The translations under genes and the position numbers were made by a program. 64,000 bases of DNA from Platycnemis pennipes (Eukaryota; Arthropoda; Insecta; Odonata; Platycnemididae), in the NCBI GenBank assembly GCA_933228895.1, contig OW121847.1, positions 86,345,656 to 86,409,655 on the forward strand. Reading direction: 5' to 3'. The notes beneath the pieces were generated by a model, which made no database searches, was not told where the DNA came from, and saw only the letters and a program-made list of their open reading frames with translations. Positions 45,631-57,780 of the stretch are shown one piece after another (the first letter of the stretch is position 1; every line of letters begins with the position of its first letter).

Positions 45631-48200
45631 AAACAACAACAGCTTTTAAAAGAATGATACAAACAGCTGAGGCCACATGAGCCACTGTGGATAGGGGAGT
45701 CTCTTGGTTAATAAGGATTTAAAGAGATTGGAGTAAGGGTGTAGAGACCCCAAGCATTATTCATCTTCTAGAGAAAGACGCTGAAGGAAGCCCATAGCCC
45801 AATCGAATGATTTCTGACCTTGGATTGCTCTGGCATGTCACTCAAGTACATGCATCAGTGCTAGTAACGCACATTAAAAAAAATCAGCAAAGAAGTAACT
45901 TGGCTGTCAACTTTCATGATGCAATGCTAAAAACTGACGGGATGGCTAGGCAAAGTTGTTCGTCAATGAAACTTTACGAGGCACAGCGTTATGATTATGA
46001 CCAAATATTTGGTGAAGACGACTAGAGGATCACTCCATAACGAAAGAACATTCCAAACAATAGACAGATATCAGGGTTGCGGGTGAATTAACATGCCCCT
46101 AATTCCTTTCCCTTTCCTCGACTCGATCAAGTTAGCTAGATCAAATATAGAGAGACACAGGTACCGCCAAACGGATTCATTGAAGATATCTTTATCCCCG
46201 CTAGCAATAAAGGATGATAAAAGGAAACAGTTGTCGTGTAAGTAGGTGTACTGTAGACAATATACCTAGTACTACATCTAAAAAACTATATAAATCTACC
46301 AATTCAGGTACTTGTACATTTGTATACCCAATGGAAAAATGTGTTCAAATAAATCACTAAAACACATATAAAAACTACACTCCTTCGCTGATATAAGTCG
46401 TTTATTTGCAGGCGCCTAGTTTGTGCGAGACTAACACATTTATTTAAGTTATGTAGTGATCTGTTACTGCATGTGTGAAGTGCTTGGCGATTTTTTACCC
46501 CCTACCACAACCTTCGAAGAGGTTTTCAGGGTATTATTCAGGAAACGCACTTGATGCACTTCCCTTCGTCCCATCCGAAAAACTGATCCTTTTCCCCTGT
46601 CCCCCTCTCTTGCCCAGAATTCTACCTTCTATAGCGACCTACTTACTTACTTACTTGAGTTTTATTTTACCTGGGCGGGATAGGACGTTACCGTCCTCTC
46701 CACCCCCCGCCCAGGGCATAAAAGATACATTATTGGTTATAACATTATTGGTTCAAGTAGGTACAAAGTAAAAAATGTATAGTTATCACATTGTAAAATG
46801 TAAAAAAAGGACAAAACATTTTACCTTATACAAATCATAAATATTACCTACCATACATAAATATTGCCATTAATAGCTCTTTTCGCACACTTCAACTTCT
46901 AATTTTCCCTAGCAATTTTTGCTTCTTCCGAACCATCCAAAACACATCGAAATTTATCTCCCTTTTTTACAATTATAATTTCTCCAATCTTCTCCATACC
47001 CTTTCCCCGTGTTTGGTCTTATTTCGCTGTGCTTCCATCCCAGCCCTGCTTTCGTGGTGCCCTTTCGGAGGGTGGGAGACCCCGCCGCGGAGATCACGAA
47101 GGGGAGGTGCCGATTGCTGCACATCGTGCGTACGAAAGGGTGGGAATGGGGTGAGCGCGTTGCGTCACTAGCAGTAGTGCTCTCTCTCTTTATGCCCCCC
47201 ACCTCCCCCAGCGTAGTATGATGCCGAAGGGGTTGAACGTCCGTTCCCCGACCTTTTCCAGCAGCAGACCACCTCGGGTATCTCTCGATGTTCTCGCACT
47301 TATCCGTCGACACCCCACTGATCCGAAGTCATGCCTTGTCATTACAGTAGAACGTTTCGCTTTTTTGCTCACCCACCTCCTCCCCCACCCTCGTCCAATC
47401 CCGCTCGTGCTTTCTTTGGTCGACTAGTTTTGAGCGGCGCGCGCAATCACCGTAATTACCTGAGCGATAGGAGAAAACATCACACGTCCTTGATCCAATA
47501 TGCGGACGCCCGGGTCGGCTCAGGAGATCAATCCGGTCGGGCTACGGGACGAAAAACGACCAGAGATTGAACGGTGATCTAGTTATTAAATATTAGATGC
47601 GGCCCCACGTAATGGTTACTGCTTGGAGATCGCAGCAAAAAGTGGAAAGGGAGCGAACACTCCGGGGAAATGCAGTAGCAAGAAAGCGCGTCGAGCCACG
47701 GCCGGCTGATGGGTTACACTTGACCGTGAAATCATGCGGATTCCATCCGCAGGAAAAGTGCATTTATTATTCACATACGCAGGAATGAAATCCGTGAAAG
47801 TTTCTTGGTCATCTGACAGTTACCTCTCCGGAGGGTTGTTCTCCCCATGATTTGACAAATATACTTTGCCGAAGTCGAAAGGTTCCGAGGGATAGGCACG
47901 ACTGAATCGGGTGAGTAAACCTTGTAGGATTTTAGCTTATGAAGCCATTCCGAAGGAACTGTCTTCTTCGGCCAGCAGAAACTTTTTTTGTCAGACAAAG
48001 AAGCTGCCTACACGGGGATATTCTCCTGGGATAAAATAACTCACTCATCATCATTGGAAAAAAATCTATGAAATAAATTTTTTTTCCTGCAACATAACAT
48101 GTTTTAGGTGACAACACGATTTTTACTTACGATTTTTACGATATTGTTACGTTTTTTATGCCAAGAGTATACTCTGAGTATACCGCTCAGTAAGCCATGT
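45631..48200. other. No gene seen; GC-rich patch 47.0-47.7 kb and a hairpin
   Basis: Contains (ACTT)n at 46641-46656 and a hairpin at 46661-46724, with arms TTTTATTTTACCTGGGCGGG and CCGCCCAGGGCATAAAA. 47000-47750 is GC-rich with overlapping frames on both strands. No coding segment is supported. Confidence 0.45.
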
Positions 48201-48204
48201 TGTC

Positions 48205-48435
48205 TTGACAGGTTATGCAGTTAAAATGCCAAAAAGAGGGAAAATGAGAGTACTGGAACTATACGATAATAATTTTTCTTCGTCTCTGTTAAATAAAATG
48301 CGAACGAAAATGAAGGGATTTTTCGCAAAAGAACAGCGAAAGAGCAAGAGCCATATAGATCTGGCCACATGGCGCAAAAAAATCAAGCTTTACTATCGTG
48401 CGCAGAGACGCCATTTATGCTCTTGCTTAACCTAA
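48205..48435 (+). other. Short lysine/arginine-rich open frame of unknown status
   Basis: 76 codons. It begins MTGYAVKMPKRGKMRVLELYD and continues with KEQRKSKSHIDLATWRKK. A TTGTCTTGACAG acceptor-like site lies just before it. The composition is protein-like and basic, but I recognise no family and see no matching donor. It could be an exon or chance. Confidence 0.15.
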
Positions 48436-49405
48436 GTCTTCCCACGACGGAGCGAGCTTAAAATGCCATCGTGGCGGAAGACAAAAAAAATACGCACCAA
48501 GCTGTGCACAGCTCTCGCGGTTGTAAAACCCTCTCTTGGACGTAATCAAGAGAGTGAAAATGAGATCAATATTACCCTTCTTTTTTCGATCGCAAAATCG
48601 ACACATCGAAAAGGTTGCATCTCTCGATATCATAGGTTACCTAGGGATGAATCCAATCAATTTTGTCCAACCATTTCACATGAAATTCTGACGACCGAGC
48701 AGTGAGTGAGTGAGTCGACACGCCTATTGGAGGAGATGGTGGATAGCACAGACAGTGGTGTCATTGGATGAATCTAAATCTACATCAATTGAGTACCTAG
48801 AAACAATACGTGGCAGGTGATGTTTTACTCTGGACAAGAACAAAGTTAAATGCGATCAAAAGATAAGGAACTACATAATAAGATACTTTTGAAATTGACT
48901 CGGTATTAATGTACACTTCACGGAAATTTGGCAATGAAATGACAGCATGCATGGAAAGGATAAAGTTATTACAGGCTGGCAGAGCGAAGACTGCAACACG
49001 CTTGTCCTATGAACATCGATAGGTCATCAAGTTCATTCGCGTTGATAACATGCTACACGGTTACTGGAGACACCTTAAATACTTTAAAATAATAAATAAA
49101 TTTTTTTAAAAACGAAAAATAACAAATCATTAGGCTTACGGCAGCAGAAAAACACTCAACGGGAGTAATTCAGGGGTTAAGTTTAGGTTGAAAACTATTT
49201 TCCATAAATATAACTGGGTGGCGCTATATTACGTCCAGATGTAACTGACTATTACTCTCTCAAAATACTTTATTATTACTTTTTAGAGAGTAATAAATTT
49301 CAAGCGACATCAATAAACTACAATTAATAGAAAGTATGAAATGAAGATCTGAAAGTTAACAGAGACAGTCAGACAGTTTCTAGATAAATAGATCACTTTC
49401 AAACT
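48436..49405. other. No gene or clear repeat seen
   Basis: AT-rich, unannotatable sequence. Confidence 0.45.
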
Positions 49406-49407
49406 AC

Positions 49408-49565
49408 CAGCCAGCCGTGATAGCCAGGTCGGTAATGCGCTGACCTAGGAAGTCACAAGCCGCGGGTGTGAATCCCGCCTAAGGCACAGTAGTAAAGTTT
49501 GCCTCGGCATAAAGTTCACAGGTTAGACAGTGCGATATCACCTTAGCCGTGGAAGGTCTTATAAT
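49408..49565 (+). repeat. SINE-B copy, best preserved
   Basis: AGCCGTGATAGCCAGGTCGG, then TAATGCGCTGACC and CGGGTGTGAATCCCGCCTAAGGCAC: an A box and B box in tRNA order. A body of about 75 bases follows, with AAGTTTGCC and GTGCGATATCACCTTAG, shared in part with 57.1 kb. Confidence 0.7.
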
Positions 49566-51880
49566 CCCATGTTTACTTTCATAGTATAAGAATGTTTCCT
49601 TTCATTTTTACTTTAATGAATCACTAATGAAATCAAGCCCGAAAAAGAATGCTTGAAACTCAATTTAATCGCCATATAAATGATTTCCAACGGATTTCCC
49701 GCTAGAATTTCCGCCCCTCTGCGGTTATCGCCTCACTGTCGGGAACCACGATACACGCTGGCGTATTTACGAGCCAAGGCGGCTCGCGGGCTCATTTCAC
49801 TACCACATTTCCGCCACAGTTAACGGCTGAAGACGCAGCCAGTTTTCCATAGAGCTCCGGCCCGATTCACTTGCCTATTAAAGAGGTGATTAAGCCCTGT
49901 GCTTTGTTAATTAACGAGTGAGAACACTCCCGCCGATTGGCACCCACGGTCAAATTAATAAGACTTTTGTCGTGATAGTCAATGGGCTTCCTATTCTGCA
50001 GATTATTTTAGAATGGGCGGAAAACCTCCAACTATGGGAAAGCCTACTTGCTTGTTTGAGCGTTAAGATACGAAGGTGAGGTATCTAGCTGGGAATATTA
50101 ACCCACTTGTTTGTGCGTGCTTATTCATTAGCTTTAAAGCGACCTTAGTCCAACAGAGAATTAAGAAACCATTTCCTTCGCTATTTTCGCATAGCGATTT
50201 ATCTCCATGGGAATTATTAGCACTTGATGACGGTGAATGATAGGGGTTGGTAATATCTTCGGAAAAAGAAACGAAGATGAATGATGATGGTAAAATGATC
50301 GGTAGGGAGAGGAGGTTACGATTTTGGACTGGATAATATATTTTTAAATGCTTTTCACCATCGTTATTCACACATCATTACATGGTATGTACTACGTTAT
50401 ATTGTTATCTTATCATGGGAAACAACCTTTCATTTCATACAAATCATCATGTACTAGAGTCTTTTAACTCGGAGAGCATTTCCAGCATTCAAAGTTGCAT
50501 CATGCATACATTCACAAAAATTATGAAAGTTTACGAAATATCAGGTATATATGATTTCCATCGTCGGATGTTTATCACTATGACGCAAATAACCTTTTCT
50601 TATAGATCCGTAAGTACAATATCAAATGATTTGAACACTGGTAAGATCCGATTCCCGAAAAAGAGATACAACCATGAATGGAGTCGATTTTTGTTTCACA
50701 TTTTAAGTCGTTAAAAGCATTCTCGATAAAGATTCAGATTTTATTTTTGGCCCACTTAAGGCGGGTGGTGATTATTCTATTCCAGCTAACAGCATTTGGT
50801 TCGGGGGTGATGAGCAAACAAGAAATACAAGAGTAGTGGGTACTTATATACTATTTAACAGGAGTTCCGAATGTGATAAAAAGTCTCCGATGTAACACCA
50901 AAGTTATTGAAGATTATATTAACAAGCCTTGGGGCCAAATAAATCATCCCCCACATGCCTCAAATAAGTTAAATGACTATGAAATGTATTCGTTTTACAC
51001 CTCAAAAATATGTAAGATGATAAAAGTACACCCACAAGACGTTTATACATTCTAAAACCACTTCTAAGTATTTACGAACCATTATCATAGCATATTTAAT
51101 GATTCAATACTGTTTCTAGCCATGTCAGTAAGGTTATTATTCCAGACCTATTATTAAAACTGAAAGTTTGCATTCAATGCCTATATGGTCATGAAAGGAG
51201 AAAGATTTCCACTACTAATGACTAGGCACTTCCATTACAAAACCGCATTACACATCCCCGAGCTTGATCTCAAGATTAAACCGATTTAAAGATATAAGAA
51301 CATTGAACTACTTTTAAGAACCAGTATTAGGCCCGGAACCAGTTCCGATCGTTTATTTTCACTTGAGCAAAAACGAAACCGGAAAGTGTACCGTAACACT
51401 ATCTGTTAAGGCCAGATGTTTTCCCATAATTAAAACCATAATTACTATGGATAGGTTTCGCTTTCGATCCGTCTCTGCAACGTCACGGAGAGAAGTGGAG
51501 ACGAGAATTGAACGGCCAAGTTTCTCAGGTGGCGCAGGAATTCCTAACGGGACCAATGCCAATGCTCAAAATTTCTTTGACACTCACGATACACAATCGT
51601 ATTTTAAACTGACGCGAGGAAATGAAGAATGTAATAATACGCTCCATGAAGAATGTAATAATCCGCTCCATTGATCTTCAAGTTTCGCTCACTCATTACC
51701 ATTCATCGTAGAGGAATGCGTTTGGGAAGAACAATCGGTAGTATTACGGGGGTGGCGTCCGGTAGCTTAGATCATTTGCGCCGTTTAGGATGCATGGATA
51801 ATTGGAGAGGGGTTGCAATTTTTCATCACACAGACGGTGGGTGGGAAAATCCCGGTGTCTGTATTAGCCTGTTTTATAAC
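49566..51880. other. No gene seen; one 24 bp tandem duplication
   Basis: GAAGAATGTAATAAT(A/C)CGCTCCAT occurs twice in a row at 51625-51673. Frames at 50382-50714 and 50873-51055 are open but without recognisable features. Confidence 0.45.
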
Positions 51881-51884
51881 GAGT

Positions 51885-52075
51885 CAACGAGAAAACCAAC
51901 GAGTCTACGGTTTCACGTCTCATCCGACGAACGAAGCACTGAACTGGAAGTGCTCGCCACACTCAAGTAAGGACCGGTATGCCAAAGAAAAAATTTTCCG
52001 CAGCCAGGAATCGAACCTAGGATTTCGAGATGAAAAACCAGTGCTCTAGCCACCACACCAACCCGAACTCCAGCA
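51885..52075 (-). repeat. SINE-A copy, 3'-truncated, left partner of an inverted pair
   Basis: Inverted B box GGAATCGAACCTAGGATTTC and inverted A-box region CTCTAGCCACCACACCAACC lie at the right-hand end. The body runs leftward through TTTCCGCAGCC, GGACCGGTATGCC and TCATCCGACGAACGAAGCAC. Confidence 0.85.
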
Positions 52076-52300
52076 TGTGTGTGGAGTCGAATACTAGTCC
52101 CTTCTTGAATTTTGCGTTAAGAGCACGTCAAGGTCAGTGATCCTCCCGTCGGATGGGACGCAAATAAGAGTAACACTCGGTCTCACCGTCTTCCGCTAAG
52201 AGTAGGTTAATGCCAACGCTGAGTTTCTCTTCACCATTCCCTCTCCGTTTTTGAACCCCACCAATACCTTAACACCCAAATATTCTTAACGGCTCGGATA
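52076..52300 (+). repeat. SINE-A body, right partner of an inverted pair
   Basis: The body runs rightward: GTCCCTTCTTGAATTTTGCG, CGTCGGATGGGACGCAAATAAG, CGTCTTCCGCTAAGAGTAGG, TTAATGCCAACGCTGAG. Its own tRNA head is missing or merged with the neighbour's head. Confidence 0.8.
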
Positions 52301-54730
52301 AACTCGTCGTCTAGACTGATTGACTCCACAAATAAATTTTCACTCCGAAAGCCCAAGCAAGTGCATTAAATCGTTGGGAAGAAATTCCATTCAAACAACA
52401 TTTGCGCGACGCAAGTGTTGCTATAGTATCGACGACAGCGCCGTTAGAGACTATGTAGGCGTCGCGATTTATGGCTTACCTTCTATAGTTCATAGGAGCG
52501 AAGGGAAGAGCGGAATGAAATGAAAAAGTCGCTTCCAGAATTCCACTCGCGGGTATATTCGCTGGCACACAGGGAATCTTTCGCGAGAAGTCGAGTGAAA
52601 GTTGCGAGGTGAATCATTAAAGAAAGGCGTCTAATATGTCCGTGGAGGGATGAGAATGCAATAAAAAAACAAGCCATGATCGTGTTCTGGGGACACGCGT
52701 GCCGACTTTAGATTCCAAAATCGGACAAGTGGAGCGCGGGGCCCTCCGATCACCCGCGCCTCCCTGGCGACAGAGAGCATCAATGACGAAACGGACGCCG
52801 TTTTCGTGAGATAAAACACGCGTCCCAAATAAAGAACACCCCTAAAAAAGCAGAATAACGTTTGACGCCTTTTCCTAGATGTGACGATTTTTAGAGTTAG
52901 TATAATGAAAAGGACCGAATGACAATTTACCAACTTTGTTTACTATGCATATTTATGTATTACGGGGCCAAATATAAAACCCAAAATAACCTGATAACTT
53001 TCGTCCTGGACTCCTCTGTTGAGTACCTCGCGGGGGACGTATTTGTCATTTTCAGTTCTAACTATTTCAGACGCACGTGAATCGGGTGAAAATTTTGCAA
53101 GCTGCAAATGATACTTTGAAAGCGCACGAATCACAGCTCGCTCGAGCAAAAAATTTTAAGAATATGAAATGGAATGTGAAAAACTAAAATGTTCCGAGTT
53201 GCCGCGAAATTATGAAATAGGCGCACGACGGATTCCTGTCTCAGGCGAGGTCACCTCACTCAAGCGGACGTCGCTTTCATGCGTCAGACATTCCCCACTT
53301 CTGTTTACGCGTCCTGAAATGTCAAAATGAGGTTCAAAATAGCCATACTTTCATTTTACTAGACAATATGGTAGAGGTCAGTTGAAAATGAAAAGGTGGA
53401 GGTAAACTCTCCCTAAGCACGTAATTACATTGATTCTAATATAACGGTAAAACAAATTTTAAAAACATCAATGAATAAGCCGATTCCAAAATTCCTGTAA
53501 GATTTCTGGCTTCCGCCGGGAGAGACTCGATCAAACGCCCATTTCCGAGAGACTACCGGAGATCTGGGAGAGGTGACAACCCTACGCTAACGACTTTTTT
53601 AAGATTGAAAATTTAGTTCTTATTTAGAATATTGGACCCAGAATTTGGATAAAAAAGCTGAGAGATAAAGTTCAAAACATTCGTCAATTAGTAGCAATTT
53701 TCTATCATCGCTTTGAATGTGGAGCGACATCCAACGGAAAAGACGGAGAGAGGTACGAGACATGAATGACAGGTTCCGTTGTCGGCCACGCACCGCGCTG
53801 GAGAAAATGTTCCGACGCACTTCTCTGATCTCCGCCCGCGCCCAAGAGGAGAAGCCGGAGTTTTCGCCGGTGGGTGGGCCGGCGCGGCGGCAGGCGGTGA
53901 GAGTTCCGCCGCACCCCTTGACGCATCGGGATGCTAGGTTGCCGACCCCCCAGGGGGTGAATGGAGAGGGAGTGGGGGGCTCGCCCGGGGACCGGAAGTC
54001 CAATGGAACAAACGGAGGGAGTGGGCGGCGGAACCGGCTCAGCCTCCTGACCCACTCGGCAGCCGACGCGGGAATTAGCGCCTCGGCTGTATTTCGGCCT
54101 GCCTTGGGTGGGGCCCACGACGGGGTGAGATTTCCCACTCTCCTCGGCACCGGGCACTGAACCCTCACCACACGCATCCGTCGAATCACGTCCTTCTATC
54201 ATTCATCATCATCGATGGAACGGTTTCCCGATAGGTTTCAATGGGGTGTTCTCCATCTCATTCTCTCCTGAGCATCTTCATTTCCCACTAACTTCTGAAA
54301 TATTTTATTCCATCAAACATTCTAATCCTTCTATATTCTCTTTCACGCTTACCTTCAATTTCTCCGTCCATAATTCTGGTTATTAGGCAATTTCGGCGTA
54401 ATCCAACCGGGACGTCTCTCTATATTTGATTACGTATGATTTCTTAGATCATTGAGTCGCATTCATCCGTCGACACTGTTGAAGATGTAGAAACAACGAC
54501 GCCTATCGCTTAGTTATTTCACGTGAGATTTGATAATTTCAGTCGCACAAACGCCTCAATTACTCAGTTATGTAGCTTTGATTGGAGATCCCAGAGGTCC
54601 CCTCATGCCAAGCATATAGGCGGACGGAATTCACGCATTCCAGATAGGACAGGGGGGTAGGTTCTTTTCTCCGGACGACCCGCGATTTCTCTTCAAGTTC
54701 TGAAATTTTGAAAATCACACTAAAGCGAGT
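52301..54730. other. No gene seen; strong GC island at 53.76-54.18 kb
   Basis: 53760-54180 is very GC- and CpG-rich, with frames of 147 (plus), 189 and 165 (minus) codons overlapping one another. Their composition is Arg/Pro/Gly-rich and no domain is visible. It may be a CpG island promoter. Confidence 0.4.
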
Positions 54731-54734
54731 CCAT

Positions 54735-54822
54735 CAAGAACCTTTACCTTGTTTTGAACCCAGGACCCTCTGGTCTGAAGCCTAATGCTCAACCCATGGT
54801 CTACCAAGCCAATACACAAAGC
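54735..54822 (-). repeat. tRNA-like SINE head, SINE-C-like
   Basis: On the minus strand, GGCTTGGTAGACCATGGGTT, then AGAGGGTCCTGGGTTCAAAAC. The AGGGTCCTGGGTTCAAA block is identical to the SINE-C head at 4.4 kb. The body was not recognised. Confidence 0.55.
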
Positions 54823-56920
54823 CCACTGCTGTCAAATAATTAATGAATCAAATAATTCAAATATTTGATCAATGAAATCATAAAAAATGACGGCACATTT
54901 AGCATTGCATTTATTTGCTGAAAATTAATCCAAGGGTATCACATACAACGTTGAAGACATGGAGATATATAAGATGCACGAGAAAAACATAAGACGTATG
55001 ATACCATCTGCGAGGCTACCTCTATTTTGAAAACGATTTCTCTTTTTCTCCACGGTTGATATTAATTTGTAAGAGGTAAATGCCTGCACTATCCTTTGCG
55101 CAAGTAACCTATAGCAAAAACCACGATGTTTCGTTCATTTTTTGTACATATTTTATTCATAAAGCCGTCCCCGCATGGATACAGCTCAGCCATGAACCAT
55201 ATAATTTTCACGAGAAGGAAAATATTTTTAGCAATCCTAAATAATCACAGATAGGGCTCGGACAGGGGATAAAAAAGGATGCATTGATGCTGGCGAGAAG
55301 TAGAGTTAATATCGACAAAAATATTTAGCCCAAAACGCGTCAATTACAACTTATCGCGACAAAAACCATCCTGCCAGACACTTCATGAAAAATAACGAAA
55401 TATGAAGCAAAAGACAATGTTCGCCGCCGAAATAAAAAAGGGTTGCAAATCAATTACCGATAGTTACACTTAGATAGGCCACCAGGCCAGTTATGCTGTA
55501 CACATTGGTTTTTATGAAAATTACATGCCATTAGACGCTCTCGCTGGAACTAGACGTTTTACTTTCGAAATAGTAGGTTACGGAATTGATCAATTTTGAT
55601 TCGTGAATGGTATTAATTTAGCAAAACCCGTCGTTAACAGATTCATGTGGATAACTAGAAGACGGGGAGAATTAAATTCCAGCTAATATTTCAGCATTTG
55701 CCGGCATAAGATAAAATGCAATTCCGGTCGCGTAATTTTAAGGCTGATAAGATGCCGCCTGGTGATCGAATGGAGGGGTATTCGAATCCGTCCTCAGTCA
55801 TGGATGTTTTATTTATCATAGGATTATTAAGAGTTTAGGCAAGCTGGTACGATTTAACCGAGCAGTCAAAGCACCTCACTCTTATGCAACCGTGAACTAC
55901 TACTACCAAAATTGAAATGCAAATGGTCTACTGCGGAGATCATAAAAATTTAATGAAAGCTTCAATAAATATTTATTAGGTAATTAATATTTCAAATACT
56001 TATCGGTTGAAGTCCTGGCACGCATTGCCTTCGTATTTGCCTTCAACTTACCTTCAAGCAAAGTTAGCAATATTTGCACCTTTTGCTCTCCTCAGAGCAG
56101 AAGCTTTACTCAAGAGCCACGAGGAAGAACAAACGTTACCCAATCGCCGCTTTGCATCGACTTCCGTAAAATCACGGAACAGGAAAGCGAAGCAGAGGGC
56201 GTTGCGACAGCACGCGGAAATATTCGCGGGTAAAGGAGCGGCGCGGCCGCGGCGATTAGCATCTCGAGGCGGCGACCCACCGTAAAACTTGACCTCAGTG
56301 ATGGCACGCTGCGGCGGGGGATGGGATGGCGCTGGCGCAACGCAGAGCCAGGATGGACCACAGCTCTGTGCGTCCGATTTGCGACTGGTTTTCAACTTGA
56401 ATGAGCGTCGGAAACAGGCGCCCATCCCCCTTCATCTTCGATGGCGTGCATGTGAGAGCGCCCCCGGTCCACCAGTCCACCACAAGCTTCGCAAAACCCG
56501 GGTGATAAAGAGCACGGTAGACGGATTAAAGACGCTAACTGACGTATGCACTCCGCATGTGTCGGTGTCAAGGGTGAACGTGGAATATGAATGTAGAACC
56601 GAGTAAACTCGGGTATGGCATGTACAGTTGATGCTCTCTCGCGTTCGTGAATTCATCCATAATCAGCTATGTATGAACTCGAATTCGTTACCCAAATTGA
56701 CTCATTGTAAATCGTACATCAGCCTTCATATGTCGCGTTGCACAGCGCTGCACGGCACAATGTCCTAAGCTATCGGATTCCCTTATAGGTTACGCAAAGG
56801 AGAAGGTAAGTCTGGGGTCTAACTCAAGAAGGAGTCGCAATTGATAAACTTCTACAGTATCCAGGTTGTGACGTCGTATGCTCGACAAACATAAACTCTT
56901 TAAGGCAATGATGAGACTTT
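54823..56920. other. No gene seen; SINE-B scrap and a GC-rich patch
   Basis: 55750-55830 holds a possible SINE-B scrap (GGTATTCGAATCCGTCCTCAG, then CATAGGATTATTAAGAG). 56150-56500 is GC-rich with overlapping frames on both strands and no recognised domain. Confidence 0.4.
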
Positions 56921-56924
56921 TTTC

Positions 56925-57190
56925 TCGATAACCAGGTAGGTAATGCGCTTATAGCCCAATGTCGAGGGTATGCTTTCCGCCAATAGTAAGGATGCTGCAC
57001 TTGTCTTAGAGTAAAGCCTCCGCAGTAGGTAGTAGCAAGCCTCACATTTTAATGCTCGAGTACATTTTTCGTGGCGATGACGTAGAATTTTAATTATTAT
57101 CCAGGTTCGACAGCGTTGATTCCGTCCAGGCAGTAAAACTAGGTGTCAAGGCCCTCAAACTGCTAAGATTATATCGCACTATGCAACCTA
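56925..57190 (+). repeat. SINE-B remnants
   Basis: CGATAACCAGGTAGGTAATGCG resembles the SINE-B A-box half. 57103-57185 carries GGTTCGACAGCG...GTCCAGGCAGTAAAACTAG and AGATTATATCGCACTATGC, echoing its B box and body. It is eroded and possibly two fragments. Confidence 0.4.
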
Positions 57191-57689
57191 AATTGAGACT
57201 ATACACTCAACAAGAGAAACTAAACAAGCATGCTCAAGGATTCATACGAAACCGTGACTAATGAGCTACATGACCGCCGCTTTGCCGTCCTGACTACAAG
57301 GCCGTCAAATCCCCCTGAATACAGCCCCTGATCACCAATATCTCAATGGTCGTGGACCCACGACCGGTCAGCCACGTATCATAGGTAAATACGCTAACTT
57401 ACACAAGGCAACACTTACTCCTTGAAATAAAACTGAACGAGTTCATATTGCAAATGTGAGCGACATATTTTATTCCAAACTATAGCCACTTAGGTAGTTA
57501 GGTAACACTAGGACATGAATAAGATTTTCGGATTGAAGCTGAGAGCCTCCTTAAGTAACATCTGGAGCCGAGTAGCTCATAGGTTCATAAAAAAAATAAA
57601 AAAATACCTGAAAATATAAGACCCTCATGTTTCCTTGCGCTCGGCAAAATGCACGGAAATTCCTCCTGCGTACATCTTACTTCTACACA

Positions 57690-57740
57690 ATACCCTGCGA
57701 GCGGCTCCAGGGGCGAGTTCGATCACCAGACATTAGGTTA
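57690..57740 (-). mobile_element. CR1-like LINE tail scrap
   Basis: CTACACAATACCCTGCGAGCG is followed by GGCTCCAGGGGCGAG. It matches the same 3' end as the adjacent element at 57.78 kb in eroded form. Confidence 0.4.
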
Positions 57741-57780
57741 ATGGGAAAGGGAACAAGGGACAGACGATAGCATTCAGGAT

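Noticed and set aside
49408..49490. Possible tRNA gene
   Set aside because: It has A and B boxes, but the cloverleaf is imperfect and related copies with a shared body occur elsewhere. Treated as SINE-B.
50400..50470. LVHDDLYE on the minus strand, resembling the PDSS1 first aspartate motif region
   Set aside because: A stop codon lies six codons upstream in the same frame, and the following residues do not match PDSS1. It is a chance hit.
53620..54202. Frames of 147-189 codons on both strands
   Set aside because: All three arise from one GC-rich island, have no domain, and cannot all be real.
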